Positions 1-6,956 of a stretch of 49,478 bases of DNA are shown piece after piece. The stretch's first letter is position 1. Each line of letters begins with the position of its first letter. Both the position numbers and the translations under genes were made by a program. Under the pieces are notes generated by a model. The model did not search any database and had not been told where the DNA came from. It saw only the letters and a program-made list of their open reading frames with translations. The DNA comes from an uncultured Alphaproteobacteria bacterium (GTDB taxonomy: Bacteria; Pseudomonadota; Alphaproteobacteria; CADEGL01): NCBI GenBank assembly GCA_902826885.1, contig CADEGL010000019.1, positions 7,638 to 57,115 of the forward strand, written 5' to 3'.

Positions 1-26
1 CGGACGGCACGAGGCATGGAGGAAAG

Positions 27-1367
27 TCAGCCCGGTCGCGTTTGCCGGCCGTATTTCTTCAAGGCGCGGTCGCGGGCACCGTTGTCGCGGGCGCGGTAGT
101 ACGTGCGCGCGAGCGGCAAAATCCAATGCGGGCCGCCATGGAAAAACGGCTTGGTCTCGAAGGGCCGGTCGGCGAACACCGTTTCGGAATCCTTGGTCCT
201 GCCCAGGATGCGGTTGGCCGTCTTCCAGCCGAAATAGACGGTGGAGGGCACGCCCGTTCCCACCATGCCGAGCTGGTAATAGGCGCCGCTATCGCGGTCG
301 AAACCAAGATGGGGCAGCCAATCGAAGGTCAGCGCGAAGCTGCCGTCCCAGCAATGGCTGATCTTCACCTTGTCGAAGTCCGGCAGGATGCCCGCGACCT
401 GGGCCTTCACGTCCCGCGCGACATCTTCGACGTTGGGATAGTGGAACAAATGCCGCGCGGTCACCAACAGACGATTCTGCTCGTCCACCGTGCGCAAGCC
501 CGTATAGAGAAGAACGGATTCCAGCATCATGCGCCCCTTGGGCGTGATGGCGTCGATGATCTTCTGGTCGACCGGCTCGGTCACCGCCGTCCAGCTATAG
601 ATCGGCAGGACGCGCCGACGGAATTTGCGCAGAAGCGAGTCCTGATCGCCCGTCTGAGCATTGGTGCATAGCACCAGCTCCTTGGCCTGGATCGTGCCCC
701 GTGCGGTCTTGATCGTATGGAGGCTGCCGTCGCGGCGGAATTGGTCGGCGCGGCAATTGCTCAAGATGCGCACGCCCGCCGCTTCCGCGCGTTCGCGCAT
801 ACCGCGGAAGTAGCGGCCCGAGTGAAGCTGGCCCACATCGGCCAGGACGTGCAGGCCGAAGAACGTATCGCTGCCGATTTCCGTATGCTGCTCGGCGCGC
901 GGCACCATGAAGCCGTCTGTCGGGATATGTTTTTTTTGCAGCTCCAGGTCACGCGCCATGGATTCGTATGCCTCGGGCGTATGGGCGCCATAGAGGCGGC
1001 CCGGGCGCTGGACATTGCAGTCAATCTTCTCGTCGTGGATGAAGGCGAAGCAGAACTCCATCCACGCCTTGGCCTCGGTGAAGATGCGGATCGCCGTCTC
1101 GGTGCCCATCTGCTCCTGAAGCGTGGAAAATTTCGGGCGGATGGTGCGGCCGGCGGCGCCGAAATTGACCGTGCTGGCATGCTCGCCGGGCTTTCCCTGT
1201 TCCAGCAGCACCACGTCGCGGCCGGCGCGCGCGAGGAACAGGCCGATCGACATACCGGAATAGCCGCCACCCACGATGACCACGTCGGCCTTGGCGGGGA
1301 CGGGCGCGACCTCGCCCACGGTGACGGGCGGCGCGGCCTCCCACCAATAGGAACTGCGTTTGACCAT
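27..1367 (-). CDS. FAD-dependent oxidoreductase (DAO family)
   Basis: A 446-residue flavoprotein of the D-amino-acid oxidase/glycine oxidase fold, expected to oxidise a C-N bond of an amine or amino acid in the cytoplasm using FAD. The dinucleotide-binding site VVIVGGGYSGMSIG lies at about residues 29-42 and is followed by the strand VVLLEQ, whose acidic residue normally contacts the ribose. The length and the short sequence before the Rossmann fold resemble gamma-glutamylputrescine oxidase (PuuB)-like members, but the substrate cannot be read from sequence. It is transcribed divergently from an IclR regulator, and the AT-rich intergenic region contains an inverted repeat, so local control by that regulator is likely. 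Family is secure; substrate unknown. Confidence 0.85.
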   Translation of the reverse strand: MVKRSSYWWEAAPPVTVGEVAPVPAKADVVIVGGGYSGMSIGLFLARAGRDVVLLEQGKPGEHASTVNFGAAGRTIRPKFSTLQEQMGTETAIRIFTEAKAWMEFCFAFIHDEKIDCNVQRPGRLYGAHTPEAYESMARDLELQKKHIPTDGFMVPRAEQHTEIGSDTFFGLHVLADVGQLHSGRYFRGMRERAEAAGVRILSNCRADQFRRDGSLHTIKTARGTIQAKELVLCTNAQTGDQDSLLRKFRRRVLPIYSWTAVTEPVDQKIIDAITPKGRMMLESVLLYTGLRTVDEQNRLLVTARHLFHYPNVEDVARDVKAQVAGILPDFDKVKISHCWDGSFALTFDWLPHLGFDRDSGAYYQLGMVGTGVPSTVYFGWKTANRILGRTKDSETVFADRPFETKPFFHGGPHWILPLARTYYRARDNGARDRALKKYGRQTRPG

Positions 1368-1402
1368 GGTCTCCCCGCCCGCTTTTCTAAAGATCAGAAT
1401 AT

Positions 1403-1428
1403 GATATTATAGATCATTATCTAATATC
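1403..1428. promoter_or_regulatory. Inverted repeat, candidate IclR operator
   Basis: A perfect 7-bp inverted repeat, GATATTA at 1403-1409 and TAATATC at 1422-1428 separated by 12 bp, sits in an unusually AT-rich stretch between the divergent FAD oxidoreductase and IclR-family genes. Position and symmetry suit an operator controlling both promoters. This is an inference; no consensus for this regulator is known to me. Confidence 0.4.
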
Positions 1429-1466
1429 CTGGTCTGTCTCCGGACCGGAAGTCAACGGGCACGGCC

Positions 1467-2312
1467 ATGGCCAAGACAGCCCCCGCGCGGGGAGACGGCG
1501 GCAAGAAGAGCTTCGCGTTCGTCGCGTCGCTGGAGAAAGGTATCTCGGTGCTGCGCGCCTTCGCGGGCGTCGATGGGCCGATGCGCCTGATCGACATCGT
1601 GGCCGTCACGAACCTCGAACGCAGCGCGGCACAGCGCCTGGTCTACACGCTGGAGGAGATGGGCCTGCTCATTCAGGACACGCGCACGAAGCTCTACGCC
1701 CTGTCGCCGCGCGTGTTGGAATTCTGCTTCGCCTATTTGCGCAACGACCGGCTGGCCAGCGCGGCCCTGCCCTATCTGCTCGAAGCCAACAAGGAATGCG
1801 AGGAAGCCGTCACCCTGGTCGAGCCTTACGACACCGAGGTCTATTACGTGACGCGCTTGCCCAGCCGCCGCGCCATCGCCATGGATGTGGTACCGGGCAC
1901 TTGGTTTCCGGCCTGGTGCATCGCGGCGGGCCGCGCGATCTTGGCCTTCCTGCCCGAAGGACGGGCGCGCGACATCGTCGAACGGTCCAAGCTCGTGCGC
2001 TATACGCCCAACACGCTGACCGGCAAGGCGCAGGTCATGGATGCGCTCAAAAAAGCGCGACAGGACGGTTACGCGGTATCGAAGGAAGAGTACGGCTATG
2101 GCGACATCTCAATCGCAGCGCCCGTGTTCGACGCCGCCAACGGCGTGATCGCGGCCGTCTCGATCTCCGGCCCAACCGATCGCTGGAACCTGGCCCAAGC
2201 CACGCGCGAGCTAGCGCCCCTGGCCCAAGCCGCCGCTTCGCGCATCTCGGATTCCCTTCGCGGTGCCTCCACGCTGGCCCAACCGGGACGTTTCATCCCG
2301 CCGCGGCGCTAA
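1467..2312 (+). CDS. IclR family transcriptional regulator
   Basis: A 281-residue DNA-binding regulator. The N-terminal winged helix-turn-helix spans roughly residues 15-80 (SLEKGISVLRAF ... RSAAQRLVYTLEEMGLL), and the C-terminal IclR effector-binding domain follows, with the typical GTWFPAWCIAAGRAILAF segment. IclR proteins sense small metabolites and usually control the adjacent catabolic gene. Its divergent orientation to the FAD oxidoreductase, with a 99-bp shared promoter region, makes that gene the probable target. The Shine-Dalgarno before the ATG is weak. Its 3' end overlaps the convergent DUF202 gene by 4 nt. The ligand is unknown. Confidence 0.92.
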   Translation: MAKTAPARGDGGKKSFAFVASLEKGISVLRAFAGVDGPMRLIDIVAVTNLERSAAQRLVYTLEEMGLLIQDTRTKLYALSPRVLEFCFAYLRNDRLASAALPYLLEANKECEEAVTLVEPYDTEVYYVTRLPSRRAIAMDVVPGTWFPAWCIAAGRAILAFLPEGRARDIVERSKLVRYTPNTLTGKAQVMDALKKARQDGYAVSKEEYGYGDISIAAPVFDAANGVIAAVSISGPTDRWNLAQATRELAPLAQAAASRISDSLRGASTLAQPGRFIPPRR

Positions 2313-2695
2313 AGCTTCGAAACAAAAGCGTGGGACAGATAAAAGAACAGCGACAAGCCGAGCAACGCCATCAGGGCTGCCAGCACGATGTCCGCCCGGC
2401 GGCCCGCCCCGTTGTACAATTCCACCCGTTCGATGGCCCGCGCGTTCGCGATGAATCGTATGCCGGCTAGAACCACCATGGCCGTGCCCAAGACAATCAG
2501 CGCCAAGCCGGCCACGTTGCCGAATTTCTGACCCGGCACCGAGAGGCTTCGCCCCGTCATCGACGGGGCCGCGATCTCCAAGAACAGGTCGAACTTCTCG
2601 ACGATGAAGCCGAACGCCATGACGGCGACGGAAGTGCGCACCCAAGCCAGGAAGGTGCGCTCGTTGGCGGAATGATCGCTGAAATTCTTGATCAT
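2309..2695 (-). CDS. DUF202 (YidH-like) inner-membrane protein
   Basis: A 128-residue membrane protein of the DUF202/YidH family. The N-terminus contains the hallmark ANERTFLAWVRTSVA segment, followed by three hydrophobic helices at about residues 20-43, 60-80 and 100-120. The family's function is not known. It lies on the same strand as, and 53 nt downstream of, the array of small Cys-rich exported proteins, so co-transcription is possible. It converges on the IclR gene with a 4-nt overlap. The Shine-Dalgarno is weak. Confidence 0.88.
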   Translation of the reverse strand: MIKNFSDHSANERTFLAWVRTSVAVMAFGFIVEKFDLFLEIAAPSMTGRSLSVPGQKFGNVAGLALIVLGTAMVVLAGIRFIANARAIERVELYNGAGRRADIVLAALMALLGLSLFFYLSHAFVSKL

Positions 2696-2748
2696 GCGAG
2701 CGCCCGTTATCGTCCGGCCATGATGCTAGCGGCTCGCGATCCCGCCGC

Positions 2749-2862
2749 CTAACAGTTCGGCGCGCAGCCTTGTCCCATCGGCCCGCGCGGCTCGGCCTTT
2801 CCCGCCGGGCCGGATGCGACCGCCAAGCCCAGCACGGTCAGGAAAAGAAGCGCACGGATCAT
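2749..2862 (-). CDS. 37-aa exported Cys peptide, copy 2
   Basis: A tiny gene of 37 codons plus a TAG stop. The product starts MIRALLFLTVLGLAVASG and ends EPRGPMGQGCAPNC. A basic residue, a hydrophobic core and a small-residue AGKA site predict Sec export with cleavage before the Glu, which would release a 14-residue peptide with two cysteines as C-x3-C. It has the same length as the upstream copy and matches it over E-P-x-G-P-M-G-x-G-C-x2-N-C, so the pair arose by tandem duplication. Its ATG lies 6 nt after the stop of that copy, suggesting translational coupling. I recognise no family and assign no function. Conservation across the pair, despite divergent codons, argues that it is a real gene. 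Confidence 0.65.
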   Translation of the reverse strand: MIRALLFLTVLGLAVASGPAGKAEPRGPMGQGCAPNC

Positions 2863-2868
2863 CGGGTT

Positions 2869-2982
2869 TCAGCAGTTCGCGCCGCAACCGCGGCCCATGG
2901 GACCACCCGGTTCGGCATGGCCGGCGGTGACGGCCGCGGCGCCGATGCCAAGGGCAAGGATCAGAAAAAACACGCGCAGCAT
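2869..2982 (-). CDS. 37-aa exported Cys peptide, copy 1
   Basis: A gene of 37 codons encoding a protein that starts MLRVFFLILALGIGAAAVT and ends EPGGPMGRGCGANC. The N-terminus is a clear signal peptide; cleavage after AGHA would leave a 14-residue peptide with C-x3-C at its end. A good ribosome binding site (AAAGGAACG) lies just upstream of the ATG. The downstream gene is a duplicate with the conserved pattern EPxGPMGxGCxxNC. It shares strand and a C-terminal cysteine pair with the four small lipoproteins immediately upstream (3069-4126), from which it is separated by an 86-bp gap containing a hairpin. No known family is recognised. A metal-binding or thiol-redox role is only a guess. Confidence 0.7.
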   Translation of the reverse strand: MLRVFFLILALGIGAAAVTAGHAEPGGPMGRGCGANC

Positions 2983-3037
2983 CGTCGTTCCTTTCGCAAT
3001 GCCTCTATCCGGCACCACGACACGGTATCTTCGCCAG

Positions 3038-3067
3038 GCCGGCAGTGACCGGCGTCACAGGGCCGGC
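3038..3067. terminator. Hairpin between lipoprotein 4 and the 37-aa peptides
   Basis: Inverted repeats GCCGGC (3038-3043 and 3062-3067) and, inside them, GTGAC/GTCAC (3045-3049 and 3054-3058) form a strong stem just after the stop of the last lipoprotein gene. There is no T-run, so it may act as an attenuator or mRNA-end stabiliser rather than a classical intrinsic terminator. Confidence 0.4.
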
Positions 3068-3068
3068 G

Positions 3069-3347
3069 CTACCAGCACATGCCCGCTGGGCAGCTCGTCG
3101 ACATCATCATCTGCTGCTGCATCTGCACGGCGTTCATGTCCTGCTCCCGCTGTTTGTCGCGGTTCTGGGTGAGGGTCAGCATGCACTTGGCGAACGCGTC
3201 GCTGCCGGGTTTGTTGCCCTGCTCTTCGCAAGTTTTTTCATCCTGGGCTTTCAGCTCCGCCGACGAAGTGCAGGCCGCCAGCAGCAGTCCAGCCAGAAGC
3301 GGGGCCAGAAACCGGACCGTCCGTGCATCTCGCGCAACCTGCCGCAT
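3069..3347 (-). CDS. Small Cys/Met-rich lipoprotein, paralog 4
   Basis: A 92-residue predicted lipoprotein with a signal peptide ending in lipobox LLAAC. The mature part carries CEEQGNKPGSDAFAKCM, which fits the C-x3-G-x10-C-M motif shared by all four genes of this array. It then has a charged, probably helical stretch and a Met-rich tail ending CPAGMCW. The ATG at 3347, 7 nt beyond the stop of the preceding paralog, is preferred over an upstream in-frame ATG at 3374 that would overlap that gene. Closest sibling is the preceding gene, with the shared (N/Q)NR...DMNA-QM...MMM pattern. Function unknown; Met and Cys suggest soft-metal or redox chemistry in the periplasm, which is inference. Confidence 0.75.
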   Translation of the reverse strand: MRQVARDARTVRFLAPLLAGLLLAACTSSAELKAQDEKTCEEQGNKPGSDAFAKCMLTLTQNRDKQREQDMNAVQMQQQMMMSTSCPAGMCW

Positions 3348-3354
3348 CAGCCGG

Positions 3355-3603
3355 TCACCAGCACGCGCCGGCACACCCGGGCGCCATCATCATGCTTTCT
3401 TCCATCTGCATCGCATTCATGTCGTCGTTCCGCATCTTTGCGCGATTCTGGTCGACCACCATCATGCATTTGGAAAACGAATCCGAGCCCTGCTTGAAGC
3501 CGTAGCCCTCGCATTTCTTCTCGTCCGCCGCCTTTTGCTCGGCGGCCGTGGTGCAGGCCGCCAGCGCTAGGGCCAGCAGCAAGGAAAAAACGAGCCGTTT
3601 CAT
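3355..3603 (-). CDS. Small Cys/Met-rich lipoprotein, paralog 3
   Basis: An 82-residue predicted lipoprotein beginning MKRLVFSLLLALALAAC, with the lipid-modified Cys at residue 17. The mature chain contains CEGYGFKQGSDSFSKCM (C-x3-G-x10-C-M), a charged helix, then a methionine-rich end with MQM and MMM and the terminal C-x3-C motif CAGACW. The ATG at 3603 is chosen because GGAG lies at proper spacing before it; another ATG exists four codons upstream. It is the third of four tandem paralogs on this strand. No enzyme or domain is recognisable. The end resembles the C-x3-C terminus of the two 37-residue peptides downstream. Confidence 0.78.
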   Translation of the reverse strand: MKRLVFSLLLALALAACTTAAEQKAADEKKCEGYGFKQGSDSFSKCMMVVDQNRAKMRNDDMNAMQMEESMMMAPGCAGACW

Positions 3604-3651
3604 CAGGCACTCCATTCCCGGGTTAAGAACAACCCAGTCCCCATCGCGTCG

Positions 3652-3888
3652 TCAGCAGCAAGGCGCTCCCATCAGCGCCATGTCGTCCGCATCCATTTGC
3701 GCCTCGGAATCGTCCTCGAACTGCTGCTCCCGCGTGCTGGCGTATTTCTGCATGCAGTAATCCATGCCGTTGGTATCGGGTCGGAAGCCGTAACCTTTGC
3801 AGTAGTTCATGGCGTCCTGCCGGCGCTCCTTGTCGGATTCGCACGCCGCGAGCGCCAGGATCAGGAACGGAACGGCCAACCAGCGCAT
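3652..3888 (-). CDS. Small Cys-rich lipoprotein, paralog 2
   Basis: A 78-residue predicted lipoprotein with lipobox LAAC at residue 16. It contains CKGYGFRPDTNGMDYCM, matching C-x3-G-x10-C-M, followed by an acidic stretch with several Asp, Glu and Met residues, and ends GAPCC. It starts 7 nt after the stop of paralog 1, so the two are probably one transcript. It lacks the final Trp seen in the other three. The ribosome binding site is modest (TAGGG close to the ATG). The repeated architecture over four adjacent genes makes real coding very likely; the function is unknown. Confidence 0.78.
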   Translation of the reverse strand: MRWLAVPFLILALAACESDKERRQDAMNYCKGYGFRPDTNGMDYCMQKYASTREQQFEDDSEAQMDADDMALMGAPCC

Positions 3889-3895
3889 CCCTAGC

Positions 3896-4126
3896 CTACC
3901 AGCAGCACGCCATCATGGCGGAGTCCTGCACCTCCTGGGCATCCATCTCGTCGCTCATTTCCTTCTGGGCCTTGAGGTCGCTGTCGACCATGCACTTGTT
4001 GAAGCCGGGATCGCTTGGCATGACCCCCTTGGCGATGCACGCGCTTTCCGCGTTCGCGACCTCATCCTGCTTACTGATGCAGCCCGCCAGAGCGAGCGCC
4101 AACACAAGCGCGAGCAACGGTTTCAT
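3896..4126 (-). CDS. Small Cys-rich lipoprotein, paralog 1
   Basis: A 76-residue predicted lipoprotein, the first of the tandem array in transcription order. The signal peptide MKPLLALVLALALAGC ends in a lipobox with Cys16. The mature region has CIAKGVMPSDPGFNKCM, fitting C-x3-G-x10-C-M, then an acidic, Met-containing helix and the end MMACCW. A strong Shine-Dalgarno AGGGGGA precedes the ATG, so the promoter for the array should lie in the 123-bp gap up to the divergent SDR gene. The CxxxG...F..CM motif occurs in my memory in other alphaproteobacterial small lipoproteins of unknown role, but I cannot name a family. Confidence 0.78.
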   Translation of the reverse strand: MKPLLALVLALALAGCISKQDEVANAESACIAKGVMPSDPGFNKCMVDSDLKAQKEMSDEMDAQEVQDSAMMACCW

Positions 4127-4249
4127 CGATCCCCCTCTTCGACCCGGCGCAGCCTATCGCCAGAGGCATATCCCGTGCAATTACCGCGCCGTACAGCGGC
4201 GGATGGGCAGCTTTACGGTTAAAGTGGCCGCACGAAACCGGAGATCGCG

Positions 4250-4960
4250 ATGGATAAACCCCTTGCCGTCATCACCGGCGCCAGTGCCGGGATCGGGCGC
4301 GCCGTGGCCGATGCCTTCGGCCATGCTGGACATCCGGTCCTCTTGCTGTCCCGGCATATCGCGCCACCACCGCCAGGGACGGATCGCGTGCGAACCGCGC
4401 GCGTGGACGTGGCCGATGCCCCTGCCCTGGCCCACGCCATCGCCCAAGCCGAGGCCGTATTCGGCCCCACCGGAATTCTGATCAACAACGCGGGCATGCT
4501 CGGGATCGGCGCGTTCGAGGACCGCGCGCTGGCGGATATGGAACGGGAAATCGACGTGCTGCTCCGCGGCGTGATACACGGCATCAAGGCCGTGCTGCCC
4601 GGCATGATCGCGCGCAAGGGCGGCACGATCGTCAACATTTCGTCGATCGGCGACCGCAAACCGGGCCCCACGGGCGAGATCTACCATGCTTGCAAGGCGG
4701 CGGTGCGCTCGCTTGGCGAATCGTTGCAGCAGGCCGAGGCGCGTCACGGCGTGCGCGTCATCAACGTGGCGCCCGGCCTGATCAAGACCGGCATCCATGC
4801 CCATATGGGCATCAGCTTCGAGGAATATTCGCGGCGCTTGGGCAACCCCACCTTCATCGCGGCGGAGGAGCTGGCCGAGATCGTGCTGTTCTGCGCGACG
4901 CGGCCGCCCCATGTCTGCATCCGCGACATCGTGGTGATGCCGACCGATTCCACGTTCTGA
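4250..4960 (+). CDS. SDR family oxidoreductase
   Basis: A 236-residue short-chain dehydrogenase/reductase, a cytoplasmic NAD(P)-dependent alcohol/ketone oxidoreductase. Visible motifs are the cofactor loop TGASAGIG (residues 9-16), NNAG (79-82), the catalytic Ser around 131-132, and Y145-x3-K149. The basic residue after strand 2 (SRHI) is compatible with NADP preference. The classical SDR length and layout are intact. It resembles YdfG-like (serine/3-hydroxy acid) dehydrogenases, but the substrate is not predictable. It stands alone, divergent from the small lipoprotein array and convergent with an outer-membrane barrel gene. Confidence 0.9.
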   Translation: MDKPLAVITGASAGIGRAVADAFGHAGHPVLLLSRHIAPPPPGTDRVRTARVDVADAPALAHAIAQAEAVFGPTGILINNAGMLGIGAFEDRALADMEREIDVLLRGVIHGIKAVLPGMIARKGGTIVNISSIGDRKPGPTGEIYHACKAAVRSLGESLQQAEARHGVRVINVAPGLIKTGIHAHMGISFEEYSRRLGNPTFIAAEELAEIVLFCATRPPHVCIRDIVVMPTDSTF

Positions 4961-4969
4961 ATAAATAAA

Positions 4970-4992
4970 CCCGCCGGGCAGAGCCCGGCGGG
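4970..4992 (-). terminator. Intrinsic terminator of the barrel gene
   Basis: A perfect 10-bp stem (4970-4979 with 4983-4992, loop AGA) is followed on the minus strand by GTTTATTTAT. It serves the outer-membrane protein gene ending at 5017 and may also stop SDR transcripts from the other side. Confidence 0.8.
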
Positions 4993-5016
4993 CGAGGTTC
5001 GCAAAGTCGAGACGCG

Positions 5017-5655
5017 CTAGAAGTGGTAACGGACGCCCAGCAGCGCGTTGTGGCTCATGAACTGGGAGTCATAATTACCGCCGTTGGTGGCATTGAACGT
5101 GGGATCGAGCGTCGCGAAATAGCGGTACTCGACGAAGGCCGTGATGTTCTGAGTGAGGTCGTAGCCTAGGCCGCCGATGGCCTGATAGGCGAACACCACA
5201 TCGCTGTCGTCGACCAGCTGGGTGCCGTTGATGCGGATATCGTTGGCCGACACGCGCGCCACGCCGATGCCGCCGCCGATATAGGGCTTGATCTTCATGC
5301 CGACATCAAAGTCGTAATAGCCGTTGGCCATGAAGCTGAGGGCGGACTCGTTGCCCTCGGTATTGAATTCCGGGCCGCTATTGACTTGGGTCTTGTCGGT
5401 CGACGAATTGCGGTAGCCCAACTCGCCCTCGGCGCGGAAGCCGTTGCCGAACCGGTAGCCGCCGGCGCCCAGGAATACATAGCCCGTGTCGAACGAAGTC
5501 TCGAGCGAATTGCCGCCGTTTTCGCTGTCGGCCTGCTCGAACCAGGTCGCGCCGCCCGCACCGCTGACGTACCAGTTGGGTTCCGCGGCCATCGCGGCGG
5601 ACGATATAAGGAGAGTTGTAGCGGTCAACGCCGCCTTCATCGCGATCTTCGGCAT
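5017..5655 (-). CDS. Outer-membrane beta-barrel protein (Omp25-like)
   Basis: A 212-residue exported protein predicted to form a small eight-stranded beta-barrel in the outer membrane. The signal peptide MPKIAMKAALTATTLLISSA ends near AMAA, and the mature chain has alternating amphipathic strands (YVSGAGGATWF, YVFLGAGGYRFG, FMANGYYDFDVG, KPYIGGGIGVARV, ITAFVEYRYFA) and closes with GVRYHF, the C-terminal Phe signature for BAM insertion. The start at 5655 follows AGAGG at good spacing; an ATG eight codons earlier lacks one. Members often serve as structural or surface proteins rather than specific porins. Followed by a strong terminator, so monocistronic. Confidence 0.88.
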   Translation of the reverse strand: MPKIAMKAALTATTLLISSAAMAAEPNWYVSGAGGATWFEQADSENGGNSLETSFDTGYVFLGAGGYRFGNGFRAEGELGYRNSSTDKTQVNSGPEFNTEGNESALSFMANGYYDFDVGMKIKPYIGGGIGVARVSANDIRINGTQLVDDSDVVFAYQAIGGLGYDLTQNITAFVEYRYFATLDPTFNATNGGNYDSQFMSHNALLGVRYHF

Positions 5656-5895
5656 AACGGGAACCTCTTGGCCCAACAACGACTAAGGCCCGCGGCAATC
5701 CCCCGAAACGCCCACAGGTGCCGGGCCCAAGCCCAACGGCGCCAGATTTAGGCCGCAATTCCTCACTAACAAAGTGGAAAGTCGTGGCCTTGGGTCCCGG
5801 CCACGGACTGGTCACAGGACCCAGGCCGATATCGTGACGTTTTCGCAACGCCGTCGTATCCTCGCTCCGCCCATGCGCTTCGCCCCACACGCTTC

Positions 5896-6897
5896 ATGAC
5901 GAAACTCGACCGCTACGATGTGGCCTCCTGGCTGATGGCCGCCGTGGCTCTGTTCGCGGTCCTGAAGCTCGGGCTCTTGGCCGCGCTCCTAGCCGGGCTT
6001 CTGGTCTACGAACTTGTCCACATGCTGGCATCGAGTCATGCCCGCTTCGGCGTCAATCACCGCATGGGCAAGGCGGTGGCGGTCGCCATCCTGTCCGCCA
6101 TCATCGTCGCCGGCCTAACCTTTGGCGTGATCGGCTTGATTGCGTCGATGACCACCAACAACCTGGTCGCGCTCCTGCGCAAGATGGCGGACGTAGCCGA
6201 GACGGCGCGCCTCCACTTGCCGACAGGTGTGGCCGACTACCTGCCCTCGACCGTGGAGGAGTGGGAGGCCATGACTTCGCGCCAGTTACGCGGCCACGCA
6301 ACCGAACTGCGCGGCGCGGGCGAGCATGTCGCGCGCATCCTGATCTATATCCTGATCGGCCTGGTCATCGGCGCCTTGACCGCATTCCACGACCCGGCGC
6401 AGGCCGAGCATCGCCGCCCGCTGGCGCGGGCACTGGGCGACCGCGCCGCAATGTTTCGCCTGTCGTTCCGCAAGGTGGTCTTCGCCCAGATCCGCATTTC
6501 GGCGCTGAACACCTCGCTGACCGCCGCCTATCTGTACCTGGTGCTGCCGTCCTTCGGCGTGAACCTGCCACTCAAGCAAACCATGGTAGCCGTCACCTTC
6601 GTGGCCGGCCTGTTGCCCGTGATCGGCAACCTGATTTCCAACACCGTGATCGTGATGGTCAGCTTAAGCGTCTCGGCCTATGTGGCCGCGGCGTCGCTGC
6701 TCTACCTCGTGTGCATCCACAAGCTGGAGTACTTCGTCAACGCCCGCATCATCGGCGGCCGCATCAACGCGCGCGCGTGGGAAATCTTGATCGCCATGCT
6801 GGTCATGGACGCCTGGTTCGGCGTCGCGGGGGCGATCGCCGCGCCGGTCTTCTATGCCTACGTCAAGGAGGAGCTGCAGGCTCGCCGGGTGATCTGA
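5896..6897 (+). CDS. AI-2E/PerM-family permease
   Basis: A 333-residue integral membrane protein of the AI-2E transporter family (PF01594; YdiK, TqsA, PerM). Two hydrophobic helices at the N-terminus are followed by a third near residues 55-80, a soluble segment of about 80 residues, and a C-terminal cluster of helices including VAGLLPVIGNLISNTVIVMVSLSV, close to the family signature around P-x-x-G-x-x. Members export quorum signals or ions, and some act as Na+/H+ antiporters; which applies here is not visible. The gene is monocistronic, with 240 bp of upstream intergenic sequence and a strong terminator directly behind. Confidence 0.8.
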   Translation: MTKLDRYDVASWLMAAVALFAVLKLGLLAALLAGLLVYELVHMLASSHARFGVNHRMGKAVAVAILSAIIVAGLTFGVIGLIASMTTNNLVALLRKMADVAETARLHLPTGVADYLPSTVEEWEAMTSRQLRGHATELRGAGEHVARILIYILIGLVIGALTAFHDPAQAEHRRPLARALGDRAAMFRLSFRKVVFAQIRISALNTSLTAAYLYLVLPSFGVNLPLKQTMVAVTFVAGLLPVIGNLISNTVIVMVSLSVSAYVAAASLLYLVCIHKLEYFVNARIIGGRINARAWEILIAMLVMDAWFGVAGAIAAPVFYAYVKEELQARRVI

Positions 6898-6903
6898 AGA
6901 ATT

Positions 6904-6935
6904 AAAAAGGGGAAGGCCCTTGCCTTCCCCTTTTT
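6904..6935. terminator. Bidirectional intrinsic terminator
   Basis: A perfect 14-bp stem (6904-6917 with 6922-6935, loop CCTT) has A-runs on the left and T-runs on the right, so it works in both directions. It ends the PerM-like gene from the left and the BON lipoprotein gene from the right. Confidence 0.92.
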
Positions 6936-6956
6936 GGAGTCACCGCGCGGCAAGGG

